Shown: positions 17,342-26,313, counted from the first letter of the stretch. The stretch is 64,000 bases of DNA from Methanomicrobiales archaeon (GCA_012516785.1 JAAYWH010000096.1:41956-105955), one strand, 5' to 3'. The notes: generated from the sequence alone by a model not told the origin. A program made the numbers and translations.

Positions 17342-18475
17342 ATGAACGGCTCGCTGAAAATCGGGACCTTTTATGGGATTCCCATCCAGCTGCACTGGAC
17401 ATTCCTCCTCATCATTCCCCTCTTTGCCTGGATCATCGGGAGTCAGATCCTCCAGACAACGGACTTGATCAGCACGATCTTCCGGATCCCGATCGATACG
17501 AGCATTATTTCTGCAGGATACATGCCCTATATCCTCGGGGTTATCGTCTCGATCGGGCTTTTTTCCGGTGTCCTTATACACGAGCTGGCACATTCCATCC
17601 TGGCCAGGAGCAAGGGTATCAAAATAAACGGCATCACCCTGCTTATTTTTGGAGGAATATCTTCAATGGAGGAGGAGACACCTGATCCGAGGGTAGAACT
17701 GCCGATGGCTGCGATCGGTCCCCTCACAAGCCTGGTTGTGGGTATCCTTTGCATTGCTGCCACGTATATTGCTGGAGCATATACCGGCAATCCTCCTGTA
17801 GCGGGAGTATTCGTCTTCATGTTTGGCTACCTGGGCCTCTTGAATGTGTTCCTGTTTGCGTTTAATCTCCTGCCTGCCTTCCCGATGGATGGTGGAAGAG
17901 TCCTCCGTGCATTTCTGGCCCGGTCGATGTCACTTCCGAAAGCTACCCGTATTGCGGCAGACGTTGGCAAAGTCTTTGCGGTACTCTTCGGCATAGCCGG
18001 GGTAGTTATCCTGAATCCGATCCTGATCCTTATCGCATTCTTTATCTATATCGGGGCAAGTCAGGAATCAACGGCAATAAAGTACAATTTTCTCCTCAAA
18101 GATGTCAAGGTCAGTGATATTATGGCAGTCGGTGTGCTGACAGTCTCCCCGGATCTCCCGGTCAGGGAAGTGATTGACCTGATGTATTCAACAAAACACC
18201 TTGGTTTTCCGGTTGAGGAGAAGGGCCATGTAACCGGGATGGTGACGCTTGCTGATGTGCACAAGATCCCTGCTCTTGATCGGGATGCAATGCTGGTCCG
18301 GGACATCATGACCCGGGGAGTGATTGCCCTCCCACCAGGTGCTCCCGTTATCGATGCCCTCCGGATCATGTCAGGGAATAATATTGGTAGGATCCCAGTG
18401 ATGGAGGGTGACCAGCTCCTTGGCATCGTGACACGAACAGATATTATGAAGGTTATTGAGCTGAAGGACGTGTAA
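17342..18475 (+). CDS. Site-2 protease (M50) with two CBS domains
   Basis: 377 residues, polytopic. Zinc motif HELAH at 80-84 within a membrane helix, and the partner motif LLPAFPMDGGRVLRA at about 177, where the Asp completes the zinc site. Two CBS domains follow (about 253-305 and 315-373; DIMAVGVLTVSPDLPV and DIMTRGVIALPPGAPV), which usually bind adenosine nucleotides and gate activity. The family performs intramembrane proteolysis of regulators. Substrate unknown. The last 23 bases overlap the convergent radical SAM gene. Confidence 0.92.
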   Translation: MNGSLKIGTFYGIPIQLHWTFLLIIPLFAWIIGSQILQTTDLISTIFRIPIDTSIISAGYMPYILGVIVSIGLFSGVLIHELAHSILARSKGIKINGITLLIFGGISSMEEETPDPRVELPMAAIGPLTSLVVGILCIAATYIAGAYTGNPPVAGVFVFMFGYLGLLNVFLFAFNLLPAFPMDGGRVLRAFLARSMSLPKATRIAADVGKVFAVLFGIAGVVILNPILILIAFFIYIGASQESTAIKYNFLLKDVKVSDIMAVGVLTVSPDLPVREVIDLMYSTKHLGFPVEEKGHVTGMVTLADVHKIPALDRDAMLVRDIMTRGVIALPPGAPVIDALRIMSGNNIGRIPVMEGDQLLGIVTRTDIMKVIELKDV

Positions 18476-20111
18476 ATGCAAGGAGGTGATCGACAGGGGT
18501 TGTTCCGGCTATCCCGTGGAATGCGGCAAGTCCCGGAAGTGGCCTTGCTCCCACAATCCTCGCAGCAGCAGCAGGACCAATTCCAGGTATCCATTTCAGA
18601 GCTGTGCTGGGGAGGAGATTTACCTGAACGGGTACCGGTAAACCAGTTAGGGATCGCATCCCGTGGTCCACGACCACTGTATCAAGGACCGTATGCCTCT
18701 TAAGACGAACGGGTATTCCCACAAGGATGGGATAGGATCCCATCTGCCGCCCGAAAGAGAGAGCTCCCTCTTCCTCGATGATAACGTTATGCAGGATCGT
18801 GCCAATGGGGTACACCTGCCTCAGCATTGGCAGATCAAATTTTTTCCGGACATACTCTTTGAATGCCCTGAACTGGGAGGTATGCTTCCCAAGAGTGTTA
18901 TCGTCATAAGCCTGTGTCCCTTCGAACGGCATCAGCTGGCGTATATTTACGCGTCTGACCAGAAGCCCCGATGCGAGGACGCGGTCGAGGAACTGTTCAT
19001 TCAAAAGAAAGGTTCTTTTTGTCTCTCCGGCAAGTCCGGCAATAAAATTCAGGCCGGGAAGCAGATCGGGTATGCCCTCCTTCCGATCTCCTCCGACTTC
19101 GTTTACAATCCGGATCGCTTCCATCACCTCATCAGGATCTGCTTTAAGATTGTTCGTCCTGACTACGATCGGATCAGCAGTCTCCATGCCGAATGCAGCA
19201 ACATCCCCTGGAGTATGGTACCGGACAATCTCCTCGAGCGCCTTGCGTCCTGCTTCCGGATGCCGTGCAAGGGTACCCGGATTGATATTGTCGATATGAA
19301 GTGTTTGCAGCCCGGGGGCGGCTGACCGGATAGCCTGAAACAGTTTGCCGATAAGTTCCGGCTGTGGCCGCGGAAATTCCCCTTGGCCGGCACCATAGGT
19401 GAGAAGGTCAGGTTGTCTTCCCAGGCGGAAATGCCGGGCTCCGGCAGCATACAGTGCTGATATTTCGTGATAAATCCCCTCGATCGTCCGATAACGGGGA
19501 TGTCCGTAGAATGGCTCGGTGCAGAAGGAACAACCGCCAGTCACCTGACGTGTACATCCGCGGGCTGTCTCGACCTCGCACATGATGTGCGGGAAGGCAG
19601 GGTGCTGACGGATAATGCTACTCCCGGTTACTGCCCAGGGATCAGAACGTTGATAGGAGTGATTACCAGGTATTGTTCCACCAGAAAGCCAGTCGTCAAG
19701 GGATTCTGCAGGTGAACCGGTAAGGTGGTGATCGAACCCCGAGATCATCTTCCGGACTGCCCGCTCGCCTCCACCTCCCGAATAGCCAAAAAGGACAGGA
19801 CCGGTGATAAGCCGGTTCATTCCCCTGAGCTGTGTTCCGATCTGCTGGATCTCAGTGAGAGTCGCGGGAGTTCCTCCAAGGTATTTGCCGGGTACCGTCA
19901 CACCGGCTATCATGATTGCAATGCCGCCGGGGACGGGAGTAAGAATGCTTGGATTCTCCCTGACCTGGTCGATGGTAACGTAGCGCGGCTCGATTCCATG
20001 CGCTGTTAAGACCCCGGCTATCGTTCGTACATAAGGAGAGATATACGGGGGCACCCCAAGACACGCGGGTTCATCAACGTACCCATCGATGATCACTGCA
20101 TCAGCATTCAT
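18453..20111 (-). CDS. Radical SAM protein with N-terminal cobalamin-binding-like region and C-terminal HhH
   Basis: 552 residues. The N-terminal 1-140 resembles the Rossmann/B12-binding part of such proteins. The iron-sulphur cluster segment has C178, C186, C194 and C197; the likely cluster motif is C186-x7-C-x2-C (RGCTRQVTGGCSFC), which is longer than the classical CxxxCxxC. The central part is a radical SAM barrel (AAFGMETADP, LPGLNFIAGLAGET), and the C-terminus has a helix-hairpin-helix (LKWIPGIGPAAAARIVG), suggesting a nucleic-acid substrate. Its start lies 11 bases inside mptE. Conserved in methanogens, but I know of no established reaction. Confidence 0.8.
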   Translation of the reverse strand: MNADAVIIDGYVDEPACLGVPPYISPYVRTIAGVLTAHGIEPRYVTIDQVRENPSILTPVPGGIAIMIAGVTVPGKYLGGTPATLTEIQQIGTQLRGMNRLITGPVLFGYSGGGGERAVRKMISGFDHHLTGSPAESLDDWLSGGTIPGNHSYQRSDPWAVTGSSIIRQHPAFPHIMCEVETARGCTRQVTGGCSFCTEPFYGHPRYRTIEGIYHEISALYAAGARHFRLGRQPDLLTYGAGQGEFPRPQPELIGKLFQAIRSAAPGLQTLHIDNINPGTLARHPEAGRKALEEIVRYHTPGDVAAFGMETADPIVVRTNNLKADPDEVMEAIRIVNEVGGDRKEGIPDLLPGLNFIAGLAGETKRTFLLNEQFLDRVLASGLLVRRVNIRQLMPFEGTQAYDDNTLGKHTSQFRAFKEYVRKKFDLPMLRQVYPIGTILHNVIIEEEGALSFGRQMGSYPILVGIPVRLKRHTVLDTVVVDHGMRSLTGLPVPVQVNLLPSTALKWIPGIGPAAAARIVGARPLPGLAAFHGIAGTTPVDHLLAFTRPSAQ

Positions 20112-20721
20112 ATCCGATCAGCCGGAGAAGACGACGGGCCCACATCAGTTTTCCTCTCTTCATGGGACCCACGTTCATGTCGTCTAGTTCAAATCCCACA
20201 AAAACAATCCGTTCTGCTCCGAGCGCATCGGCAGCGAATGCTGCACGGTCCCCATCAGAGAAACCGCCAAAATTATGAAGAGGAAGGACTGGCTGCGACT
20301 GGGTGGTACCGACAACTGGCCCAGGGAAAAGGGGAACCCAGTACTGCAGTAGAGGGATATTATCCCCATGGGCATGGATGACCATAATCGTTCCCTCTCG
20401 ATTCATCTCAAGAAAGGACTCTGCCGCCCCATCCAGGTCAGTAAAGACTGCGTCCGGCCGTATACCGGACTCATACAGGACACCAGCTGCTGCATCGGCT
20501 GCAAAGATGCTCCCTTCCATATGATCGGTTTCATCAGGGAGGGTGGGGGCATTTCCGCATACAGTGACGATCCGGCCCCTGCAAAGGGATGAAAGGAGGC
20601 TGCAGTCATCCTTCGCAATCAGGGACGCGAGGATGCGGGCAGCCCTCTCATCATCCTCCCTTATGATACCAAAATATTCAAGAATTTCCTGATAATAGGG
20701 CTCCCATTCCTCAAATTCCAT
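20101..20721 (-). CDS. mptE: 6-hydroxymethyl-7,8-dihydropterin pyrophosphokinase MptE
   Basis: 206 residues from ATG 20721 (MEFEEWEPYYQEIL), overlapping the RCK-DHH gene by 11 bases. DUF115-type fold: VTVCGNAPTL, PDAVFTDLDG, MVIHAHGDN, GGFSDGDRAAF and VFVGFELDD. The archaeal enzyme makes the pterin diphosphate used in tetrahydromethanopterin synthesis. A much longer open frame upstream is only a read-through of the neighbouring gene. The stop overlaps the radical SAM start, so these three genes look like one operon. Confidence 0.9.
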   Translation of the reverse strand: MEFEEWEPYYQEILEYFGIIREDDERAARILASLIAKDDCSLLSSLCRGRIVTVCGNAPTLPDETDHMEGSIFAADAAAGVLYESGIRPDAVFTDLDGAAESFLEMNREGTIMVIHAHGDNIPLLQYWVPLFPGPVVGTTQSQPVLPLHNFGGFSDGDRAAFAADALGAERIVFVGFELDDMNVGPMKRGKLMWARRLLRLIGYEC

Positions 20722-22177
20722 TTCTGACCTCGCTTTCAAGGCCGACAATGTTTGCAAACCTGCCCAGGAGTGGTTCCGTGACAAGGGAGAGGAGATCCAC
20801 TTTGGATTTGGCGAGGCTGAAAAAAGAGAGGGGGATAACGGCTGCGGCCATGGTTGGGTGCCCCCCTGCTTCCCCCATCGTCCCAAATGCCTCCTTGAGA
20901 ACGTTGCCGATATGGAGCCGGACATCCCGGTTCCGGGCTGACATGATGATCGCTTCATCTGAGATGCCATAGATAAGCGCCGTGTTGACACCTTCAAGAG
21001 TTATCAGGAGGTCTGCTGCCTGGGGAAGTGCATCCCTGTTCCTGATAAAACCGACATTGGAGAAGAGATACCCGCTCTGGATCTTCCTGTTCGCGATCGC
21101 GGTTCCGAGAATATCGAGCGTTTCTTCAGAGAGCGAGGGTGACATAATCTGGTCGAGAAGTGAATTGTCGGTGAGGGGGAGGAGAAAGGCCGCGTTAATC
21201 AGATCCTGTGGAGTGACATTCCGGGAAAAATCGCGGGTATCCGACCGAATCCCATAGAGAAGACCGGTGGCAACCTGTTTGTCAACACTGATATCCAGCT
21301 CCTGCAGATACTGGGAGAGGATACTGGCAGTTGCCCCAATGCCTGGCCTGCTGTCGACAAATAGTGCAGGCGATTCAGCAAGTTTGCCATCCTCATGGTG
21401 GTCGATCACGATATGCACCCGTGTTTTCGAGGGAAGAGTATTATTCACGCCCGGGGCGGGAGAATCAACAAGGGCAAGGTAAGTACATTCCTGGAGTACC
21501 GCGGGATCCATCTTCTCCATCTTGATCTCAAGGAGGTTGACAAGGGTCCGGTTTGCCTGGTGCCCGATAATCCCATCATAAAAGATCCGGCATACCAGCC
21601 GGTTCGGGTTGGCATTTTTCGCGATGACGGCAAGGGCGAGCGCACTTGAGATGGCATCGGGATCGGGATTTTTATGGGTGATAATCCCGAGAGTTCCCTC
21701 CCATGAAGAGAGGAGGGAATAAAGGCGCTGGGAGACGCGATTGGCATACACCTTGTTGATCTGGTAGACTGCAGCCTTGGCCATCAGCTGGTTCTGGTTG
21801 AGGACAAAATCTGCCCCGGCCTCTTCCAGGTTTCGCGCAACAAGGGGATCTGTAGCCCGGGCCATGATCCGGGAATGGGGGTACGCTACCCTGAGCGCTT
21901 TAACAGCAGCAAGGTTGGCTTCGTTATCACCGGTAAGGACAAACGCGATCTCAATCGCAGGAATGCCTGAGAGGAAATCCAGGGCGGAGATGTCACGGCG
22001 CACAGCATCGATCCTCTGGTCCCTTAGTTCCCTGACGCGATCCTCATTTTTATCCATCACGAGAACATTCCCCGTACTGCTCTGCAATTCCTGCAGTACA
22101 TGGTATCCCGTGCTGCCGCATCCCAGCACGGCATACAATACCCGTTCCCTGCTCCCATTCTGCGCCGAATCTGCCAT
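20711..22177 (-). CDS. RCK (TrkA-N) domain fused to a DHH/DHHA1 phosphoesterase
   Basis: 488 residues. N-terminal RCK_N Rossmann domain (LGCGSTGYHVLQEL, then acidic MDKNEDR) normally binds NAD or nucleotide and gates K+ transport. From about 165 a DHH phosphoesterase follows: HKNPDPDAISSALAL (motif I), LVDSP (II), DHHEDG (III), GIRSDTRDF (IV), and a DHHA1 domain with GEAGGHPTMAA. This layout suggests a soluble phosphodiesterase for a dinucleotide or nano-RNA, perhaps c-di-AMP, which controls K+ uptake in many microbes. The substrate is inference. Upstream of and overlapping mptE. Confidence 0.88.
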   Translation of the reverse strand: MADSAQNGSRERVLYAVLGCGSTGYHVLQELQSSTGNVLVMDKNEDRVRELRDQRIDAVRRDISALDFLSGIPAIEIAFVLTGDNEANLAAVKALRVAYPHSRIMARATDPLVARNLEEAGADFVLNQNQLMAKAAVYQINKVYANRVSQRLYSLLSSWEGTLGIITHKNPDPDAISSALALAVIAKNANPNRLVCRIFYDGIIGHQANRTLVNLLEIKMEKMDPAVLQECTYLALVDSPAPGVNNTLPSKTRVHIVIDHHEDGKLAESPALFVDSRPGIGATASILSQYLQELDISVDKQVATGLLYGIRSDTRDFSRNVTPQDLINAAFLLPLTDNSLLDQIMSPSLSEETLDILGTAIANRKIQSGYLFSNVGFIRNRDALPQAADLLITLEGVNTALIYGISDEAIIMSARNRDVRLHIGNVLKEAFGTMGEAGGHPTMAAAVIPLSFFSLAKSKVDLLSLVTEPLLGRFANIVGLESEVRNGI

Positions 22178-22341
22178 ATCAGATTAGATGTAAACCCGAC
22201 AGGATATAATGGTTACAATTTTATGAGTGCCTCCAGGGTTTCGGAACACGTTACATGCTCCATTTCCCGATCCGGGCAAGAAATCATGCGAACTCGAAAG
22301 GTTTATCAATGAGGCACAACCAATGGTATAGGTCAAATCAC

Positions 22342-22415
22342 GGGCTTGTAGCTTAGTTCGGAAGAGCGACGGACTCTTAATCCGTAGGTCAAGGGTTCAA
22401 ATCCCTTCAGGCCCG
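22342..22415 (+). tRNA. tRNA-Lys (anticodon CTT)
   Basis: 74 nt cloverleaf: acceptor GGGCTTG pairs with CAGGCCC; anticodon stem ACGGA/TCCGT with loop CTCTTAA, anticodon CTT at 22375-22377; T-stem AAGGG/CCCTT with loop TTCAAAT; discriminator G. The 3' CCA is not encoded and there is no intron. An AT-rich TATA-like GGTTTATCAA at about 22299-22308 lies roughly 40 bases upstream. Confidence 0.96.
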
Positions 22416-22841
22416 CTGTTTTCCCGATTTTGGCGTAACTTGTGAGGTACGGTCCGCTTCCTATTCTTTGCAGTGGAAAATCCTTTAATTCTGGAGTTCC
22501 CATCATCCTTTTCCCCGCCGTAAATGTTCAATTTACATTTCAGTGAGTTCATGAGACATTTCAGTGCTATTCCTGAAAAGGGAATAGAATCTGCTGCAGA
22601 AACAAAAACCAGGTTACAATAACGATGGAAAATCATCAGGCATCACAGAGGGATAAAGTCCAAATGCAGAACGTTTTGCAAAATCTTTATTCTGCATGGA
22701 TCTGGCAGATGATAAATAAACGACACATTAGGGAGCATCTGCATCCTTATTGGCCATTTATAGTTTAAAAGAGGGCTCTGGTGTCGGCAGATTTTACAGA
22801 ACACTCATTTTAAATAAGGGTGAAGCAAGATAATAAAAGAC
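22416..22841. other. 426-bp region between tRNA-Lys and the MsvR-like gene
   Basis: No secure gene. An open frame at 22625-22768 (47 codons, MENHQASQRDKVQMQ...) has no ribosome-binding site or recognisable domain. Promoter-like TTTATAGTTTAAAAG (22757-22771) and CATTTTAAATAAGG (22805-22818) lie upstream of the regulator; the second is about 30 bases from its ATG and fits a leaderless start. Confidence 0.5.
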
Positions 22842-23681
22842 ATGCAGGAAGCGGATTTCCTGAACAACGCAGAGTATCCACTGGATTCACCAACAGAGGA
22901 TGTTCTCTTTTTTTCAACACGACACAAAAAGGTGGCAATCAGCAGTCCGGTAAAGGTGCTTATTCTCAATCTGGTAAAAAGAGGTCCAACACCCCTGGAG
23001 ATTGTCGTTGAACGAAGCGGGAAAGCCAAGTCGACCATCACAAAACATGTCCAGGATCTCGAAGAGGCAGGACTTATTGCCACCCATACCAATCCGGATG
23101 ACAACAGGCGTCGGATTCTTACCCTCTCTGCCGATGAGATCGGCCGTCTGACAGCCCCTGAAAGTCGTGTGAGACCAGGAATATACTATATCCCAAAACT
23201 TCATTCTTCCTTCGACGGAGAGGAAATCGCTCGGTTCTTCCGTTTCCTTCTTGTCAGCTTCCGCGTAAAAGCGATGGCCATCGGAATCAACATAGATCCG
23301 GTGCTGAAACAGGCTGGCATCCACATAGGGGAGGTGCTTGCCCCTGTTGTGGCGGATGAGAGCATCGAGGGTGTCGTGAAGAAGATCGCCCAATTCTGGG
23401 AGATGCATCACCTTGGCACCGTAGCTCTCCGCAGTACATCACCTCTTTCAATCGAGGTGAGGGATTGCTTTGAATGCAAGGATCTCCCGGTTACCGGGCA
23501 TGAAGCCTGCCCCTTCGATAATGGTGTAATTACAGCAATCTTCTCTGACCATCTGAAGAGCCCGGTGACAGTAGTTGAGGAAGAATGTTATTCAAAGGGG
23601 AATGATCGATGCCTCTTTGTGATCACGCGCTCATCAGAGCACAGTTCATTGGTCGCCGGGACGAAAGAATCCGGACAGTAA
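22842..23681 (+). CDS. MsvR-like redox regulator: winged HTH plus V4R domain
   Basis: 279 residues. Residues about 34-100 form an ArsR/MarR-type winged helix (VKVLILNLVKRGPTPLEIVVERSGKAKSTITKHV). Residues about 125-262 form a V4R (vinyl-4-reductase-like) domain with cysteines at 209, 212, 223, 249 and 257. This is the layout of MsvR, the methanogen redox regulator whose V4R cysteines sense oxidation and which represses its own gene and oxidative-stress genes. The target genes here are not obvious: the gene stands alone, with a hairpin and T-run terminator directly downstream. Confidence 0.82.
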   Translation: MQEADFLNNAEYPLDSPTEDVLFFSTRHKKVAISSPVKVLILNLVKRGPTPLEIVVERSGKAKSTITKHVQDLEEAGLIATHTNPDDNRRRILTLSADEIGRLTAPESRVRPGIYYIPKLHSSFDGEEIARFFRFLLVSFRVKAMAIGINIDPVLKQAGIHIGEVLAPVVADESIEGVVKKIAQFWEMHHLGTVALRSTSPLSIEVRDCFECKDLPVTGHEACPFDNGVITAIFSDHLKSPVTVVEEECYSKGNDRCLFVITRSSEHSSLVAGTKESGQ

Positions 23682-23717
23682 ACTACCTTCTGTAGTGTCT
23701 TCAAGAGGACTTTTTTT
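23682..23717 (+). terminator. Terminator of the MsvR-like gene
   Basis: Directly after the stop codon there is a 5-bp stem (ACTAC, cttct, GTAGT), then 12 bases on a run of seven T (23711-23717). Confidence 0.6.
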
Positions 23718-24659
23718 GGGGATATTGCCGCTAAACAATAATATATTCACCGTGTATTCGGGAAAGTGGAACGTATCTCCCGGTCTCCCAGTAATCGCAC
23801 TGTGAGATCACAACATTTGCATCAAAGAGCAGTCGCATTCTTCAGAGAGGGTGAAGAGGATCGGCAAGTCAAGGGGCACTAAGATGCACCGTATTACCTG
23901 ATCGGATTGTGTATTATTCGAAAAGATCTATTACTTTCCTCAGTCTCCTGCCGATCTGCATCGATTAATGGAACGTTCATGGAAATTGCCTCATTTGCGC
24001 TGAGGAGAATTCCATTGTATGGATTCTCTTATGTTATAAAACCAGAAAAAGTGGTAGGCGGTCATTGGGGGGTGACCATCTCCAGCGAGATCCCAAAAAC
24101 GAGATGGAGATATTTTGGGGGGGTAATCTCCATTTATGAGATCTCACCGGCCTACGCAGGAGAAAGGTTTCTCTTGGTTAGCGATGAGATTAATCGATCA
24201 GATTAATCTTAATCGCATGATATTTGTTACCCCCTCAAAGTTTATAATTTTATTGCTTTCGAACTAATGGTGAATAATGCATGACAATCCTGATCGCCAG
24301 AAGAAACACAATCAGGTGAGCGTTTCTCCAGGAGACAGATCAATGGAGAATAATTAGAACGGTCTTACGATGTATGCTCTCCCATCGACCAGATCATCAT
24401 CCGAATGGGTCGTCCAAATTCCTTTCAAATACTAAAGGCAGCCCCCCAATAACCATACTCTGATCCTCCTGACAGCCTTTATTATTGTCATTGGATCAGG
24501 ATACCCGGGGGGCTCCCACATTGGTATTGCCTTGTTTCATCACGATGGCAAGTCCCGGCTTCTTCCTCATGAGGGGGATACCTCGCTTCTTGATCCATTT
24601 TCACTCTTCCGACACCTGTTCCCAAGGTTTGATATCGGAAAGAAAGTCCATGTACTGAT
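23718..24659. other. Gene-poor stretch of about 940 bp with palindromes and repeats
   Basis: No convincing gene. A 99-codon frame (23907-24206) runs through repeated sequence and looks accidental; a 26-codon ATG frame starts at 24278. Contents: a tandem of two similar about 35-bp units (24064-24098 and 24113-24148) each with G6-7, then ATCTCC and GAGAT half-sites; a 36-base inverted repeat at 24181-24216; a TATA-like TTTATAATTTTATT near 24240-24253; and from about 24450 an open frame without start that reads as one hydrophobic helix (LILLTAFIIVIGSGYPGG), possibly a decayed N-terminus. Confidence 0.45.
24181..24216. repeat. Long imperfect inverted repeat
   Basis: GCGATGAGATTAATC, five-base loop GATCA, then GATTAATCTTAATCGC. 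The arms pair over about 15 positions with one mismatch or bulge and each holds the palindrome GATTAATC. It lies about 25 bases upstream of a TATA-like element. Confidence 0.7.
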
Positions 24660-25499
24660 ATGGCACTCTCCCTCTCCCGGATGCAGTCATACTTCCTCCT
24701 GCTCGTCTCCATCCTCCTCCTTGGTACGTTCGGGGTGATGATCGTAGAGGGACTTCCGGCTTTTGACGCATTCTATTTTGTCATTGTCACCATCGCGACG
24801 GTTGGATATGGTGACATCGCTCCAGCAGATGTCTATGGGAGAGCCATCACGATACTGATCATCATTGCAGGGGTGGGCACCTTCGTTGCAGTCTTTGCCG
24901 ACATCATGGAGAACCTTATCTCGCGGGAAGAGAGGAAATCCCGGCGAAGAAAGATCAACATGATCGTAGGGCTCTTTTTTTCTGAGTTTGGAAACGGAAT
25001 GCTCCGGACTCTGTCTTCGGGCGATGCCTGCATCGAAAGTATCCGGAAAGAGCTCCTTATCTCAGCAACATGGAACTCTGCAGATTTTGAACGATTGAAG
25101 AACAAACTTGAGAACCATGCATATTGCATTGAGACAGATGCGGTGAACCTTGTTGAACTGAAGGAAACTCTCTCCAAGAAGAAGGAGTTTCTTATGCTTC
25201 TTCTTGAAAATCCAGTGATATTCGAGCATGATTCTTTTACGGATACTCTCCAGGCTTTCTTCCACCTGACAGAAGAGTTGACATTCCGGGAAGATCCAGC
25301 TCACCTTTCCCCACCCGATACAACCCATCTCCTCAATGATATCAACCGAGGATACAGGCTCCTGGTTTTTGAATGGGTGACTTACATGGAACACCTGAAG
25401 GAACATTACCCGTTCCTGTTCTCCCTTGCGATGCGTACCAACCCATTCGATCCGGAAGCCCATGCTGAGATTCGCGATCAGGAGCAGAGAGAGAGATGA
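24660..25499 (+). CDS. Two-TM potassium channel with unknown C-terminal domain
   Basis: 279 residues. TM1 (about 9-31, YFLLLVSILLLGTFGVMIVEG), pore helix and selectivity filter TVGYGD (about 47-52), TM2 (about 60-82, AITILIIIAGVGTFVAVFADIM). The remaining about 190 residues are cytoplasmic, charged and mostly helical; they do not show an RCK nucleotide motif. An in-frame stop lies just upstream, so ATG 24660 or 24681 is the start; no Shine-Dalgarno is visible. The channel part is certain, gating ligand unknown. Confidence 0.85.
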   Translation: MALSLSRMQSYFLLLVSILLLGTFGVMIVEGLPAFDAFYFVIVTIATVGYGDIAPADVYGRAITILIIIAGVGTFVAVFADIMENLISREERKSRRRKINMIVGLFFSEFGNGMLRTLSSGDACIESIRKELLISATWNSADFERLKNKLENHAYCIETDAVNLVELKETLSKKKEFLMLLLENPVIFEHDSFTDTLQAFFHLTEELTFREDPAHLSPPDTTHLLNDINRGYRLLVFEWVTYMEHLKEHYPFLFSLAMRTNPFDPEAHAEIRDQEQRER

Positions 25500-25680
25500 G
25501 ATGCCCCCCCTTCTCTTTCCCTTTCGTTGGAGATTCGAAACAGAGACATCCTCCTTTGAAGCAGATTCTCCTCTCTTGGTCTCTCTACAGGTCAAATATG
25601 AGATGTCTTCAGACTCCGGGTCAACAAGAATCGATACATTGAAGTGGTGCCCTGCTGTCAGTTAACAAAGGAGGAGACTG

Positions 25681-26313
25681 ATGTACTGTCCCAGATGCGG
25701 AAAAGAGACAGAACAGTCGGGAAATTTTTGCCAGTCATGCGGCATCAGCTTCAAAGACCTTACCCGTAGACCTTTTACGAAGAAACGAACAGGGACAATA
25801 AAAACAGAGAGTTTCTCCGGTCTATCCGGCCGATTTCTCGGCGGACTGATCGATCTCTTCTTTCTGATCCTCTTCGATCTGATGGTGGCAGCAGCCATGG
25901 GTATCATCTCTTGGCTCCTGTCAAGACCTGACCCGGTTTCAGAATCAGTAAGGATGTTGTACCAGTATTATTATCACCAGCCAAGAACGAATGCTGCCGG
26001 ACAGGTGGTTAACGCAGTCATCCCCCCTCAGATCCTCCTTTCTGCCCTGATCTTTCTCATTATAGTTCCCTGGATCTATTCTGCTTATCTTGAGAGCTCA
26101 CGCAACCAGGCAACACTCGGGAAAATGGCAATCAGAGCTGCTGTCACCGACCTGCAGGGGAACCGCATTACCTTTGCCCGCGGATCGCTCCGATTTTTTG
26201 GCAAGGTGCTCTCAGTCCTGACGATATTCATCGGGTTCATTATTATTGCATTCACTGCTTATAAGCAAGGACTCCATGATAAAATTGCAGGAACCCTTGT
26301 CTTCAGGCAGTAA
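25681..26313 (+). CDS. Zinc-ribbon RDD family membrane protein
   Basis: 210 residues. An N-terminal zinc ribbon (CPRCGKETEQSGNFCQSCG, four Cys in CxxC pairs, residues 3-21) is followed by an RDD domain: LSGRFLGGLIDLFFLILFDLMV with the R..D pattern, three hydrophobic helices (about 50-76, 120-136, 177-194) and ATLGKMAIRAAVTDLQG. RDD proteins are membrane proteins of uncertain, possibly transport, function. AGGAGG lies seven bases before the ATG. A second RDD gene without the ribbon is at 30115. Confidence 0.85.
   Translation: MYCPRCGKETEQSGNFCQSCGISFKDLTRRPFTKKRTGTIKTESFSGLSGRFLGGLIDLFFLILFDLMVAAAMGIISWLLSRPDPVSESVRMLYQYYYHQPRTNAAGQVVNAVIPPQILLSALIFLIIVPWIYSAYLESSRNQATLGKMAIRAAVTDLQGNRITFARGSLRFFGKVLSVLTIFIGFIIIAFTAYKQGLHDKIAGTLVFRQ

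Noticed and set aside
20722..20997. N-terminal extension of mptE by 92 codons
   Set aside because: It lies entirely within the DHH-phosphoesterase gene in another frame and shows no homology; ATG 20721 fits the family.
22625..22768. 47-codon frame upstream of the MsvR-like gene
   Set aside because: No ribosome-binding site, no recognisable pattern; kept only as a note.
23907..24206. 99-codon frame after the MsvR-like gene
   Set aside because: It runs across the tandem repeats and ends in the long inverted repeat; amino-acid pattern not protein-like.
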